Shown: piece after piece, positions 63,403-64,000 of the stretch
Layout of the letters: the number at the start of each line of letters is the position of its first letter
Position numbering within the stretch: the first letter of the stretch is position 1
NCBI GenBank assembly: GCA_041395325.1
Contig: JAWLAT010000001.1
Span: 186,001 to 250,000 of the forward strand
Reading direction: 5' to 3'
From: JAWLAT01 sp041395325
GTDB taxonomy: Bacteria; Pseudomonadota; Gammaproteobacteria; Xanthomonadales; SZUA-5
Length of the DNA: 64,000 bases
Program-made: the position numbers and the translations under genes
The notes under the pieces: model-generated
The model's input: the letters and a program-made list of their open reading frames with translations, nothing else
Databases searched by the model: none
Told to the model about the DNA's origin: nothing

Positions 63403-64000
63403 GCCAGCGCTTCCCCTTTCAGCTCAAGGCCACCGACGGCAGCGCCCGCCGCGGGCAGTTGCAGCTGCCGCATGGCCCGGTGCAGACGCCGGCCTTCATG
63501 CCGGTGGGCACCTACGGGTCGGTCAAGGCGATGACGCCGGTCGAGCTGCGAGGCCTGGGCGCCGAAGTCATCCTGGGGAACACCTTTCATCTGTTCCTGC
63601 GACCTGGACTGGAGGTGATCGGCGCGCACGGTGGCCTGCATCAGTTCGTGGGCTGGGATGGCCCGATGCTGACCGATTCCGGCGGCTTCCAGGTTTTCAG
63701 CCTGGCCAAGCGCCGCAAGATCACCGAAGAGGGCGTGCGTTTCGCCTCGCCGGTCGACGGCAGCACGGTGTTCCTCAGCCCGGAGGAATCGATGCGGATC
63801 CAGCGAGTGCTGAACTCGGACATCGTCATGATCTTCGACGAATGCACGCCCTATCCGGCCAGCTTCGAGCAGGCGCGCGATTCGATGCAGCTGTCGCTGC
63901 GCTGGGCCGAGCGCAGCAAACGGGCCTTCGAAGGCAATCCCAATGCGCTGTTCGGCATCGTCCAGGGTGGCGTCTACCCGGCGCTGCGTGATGAATCCAC
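63399..64000 (+). CDS. tgt: Queuine/preQ1 tRNA-guanine transglycosylase, N-terminal part
   Basis: Open to the window end; about 200 residues are visible from GTG 63399. Exchanges guanine-34 for preQ1 in tRNA with GUN anticodons. FPFQLKATDGSARRGQL, TPAFMPVGTYGSVKAMTP, LGNTFHLFLRPG, active site Asp region MLTDSGGFQVFSL, and GIVQGGVYPALRDES are family markers. The GTG overlaps the queA stop by four bases, so queA and tgt are coupled. Confidence 0.96.
   Translation, partial: MSQRFPFQLKATDGSARRGQLQLPHGPVQTPAFMPVGTYGSVKAMTPVELRGLGAEVILGNTFHLFLRPGLEVIGAHGGLHQFVGWDGPMLTDSGGFQVFSLAKRRKITEEGVRFASPVDGSTVFLSPEESMRIQRVLNSDIVMIFDECTPYPASFEQARDSMQLSLRWAERSKRAFEGNPNALFGIVQGGVYPALRDES

Overview
This 64 kb window is a stretch of GC-rich bacterial chromosome. 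I read it as a gammaproteobacterium of the Xanthomonadales (Lysobacterales) type. The signs are a DksA that keeps only two of the four zinc-finger cysteines, a DUF1318/YdbH pair, several multidomain c-di-GMP proteins, a glycoside hydrolase/flavin halogenase cluster, and housekeeping pairs such as rplU-rpmA-obgE, sufE-cysS and queA-tgt. No rRNA operon, phage, complete insertion sequence or CRISPR array is visible. All identities are by motif recognition; no search was run.

Layout. 1-4.4 kb: the end of a membrane-bound sensor cyclase-like protein, Hsp33, ribosomal proteins L21 and L27, ObgE, and an exported glutaredoxin-like protein. 4.5-11 kb: a Cache-HAMP-PAS-GGDEF-EAL protein facing a receiver-Hpt protein, then a YdbH-like/YdbL-like pair for the cell envelope. 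11-17.3 kb: rlmD, a CYTH protein, nagZ and hpt, which touch or overlap, then ppc. 17.4-26.5 kb: an OmpA-like porin with 26 consecutive prolines, a MITE-like element, an M23 peptidase, yidD, dksA, sufE-cysS, an exported RidA-like protein, small envelope proteins and two tandem paralogous membrane proteins. 26.9-30.2 kb: five minus-strand genes that overlap end to end (hemB, gamma carbonic anhydrase, 5-formyl-THF cyclo-ligase, EVE protein, rpiA). 30.3-36 kb: a receiver-PAS-GGDEF-EAL protein, a DUF4349 lipoprotein and etfBA, then a non-coding element with inverted repeats. 36.6-45.9 kb: ATP-grasp enzyme, HlyD-type adaptor, bestrophin-like protein, zinc metalloprotease, mgtE, esterase and an ODP-type metallo-beta-lactamase-fold protein. 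46-52.8 kb: an alpha-glucan cluster (GH97, flavin-dependent halogenase, pullulanase-type GH13). 53-64 kb: tRNA-Phe, a PspF-like activator, thioesterase, rppH, GNAT, fdhD, a lipoprotein, a beta-hydroxyacid dehydrogenase, a DoxX-like protein, a P-loop-like protein, a class III aminotransferase, queA and the start of tgt.

The strongest unexplained structure is repetitive. One family consists of arrays built from GGGCCCTG / TGAGCCCT / TGATCCCT octamer-like units. They sit at or within about 70 bp of stop codons, often in inverted pairs, and in three genes they supply the stop codon or final residues. A second family, CACNAAGGA repeats, forms inverted pairs at 36 kb and 48 kb. At 48 kb it supplies both the Shine-Dalgarno region and the hydrophobic signal-peptide core of the GH97 gene. 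A third element has perfect 19-bp inverted ends and no coding capacity.
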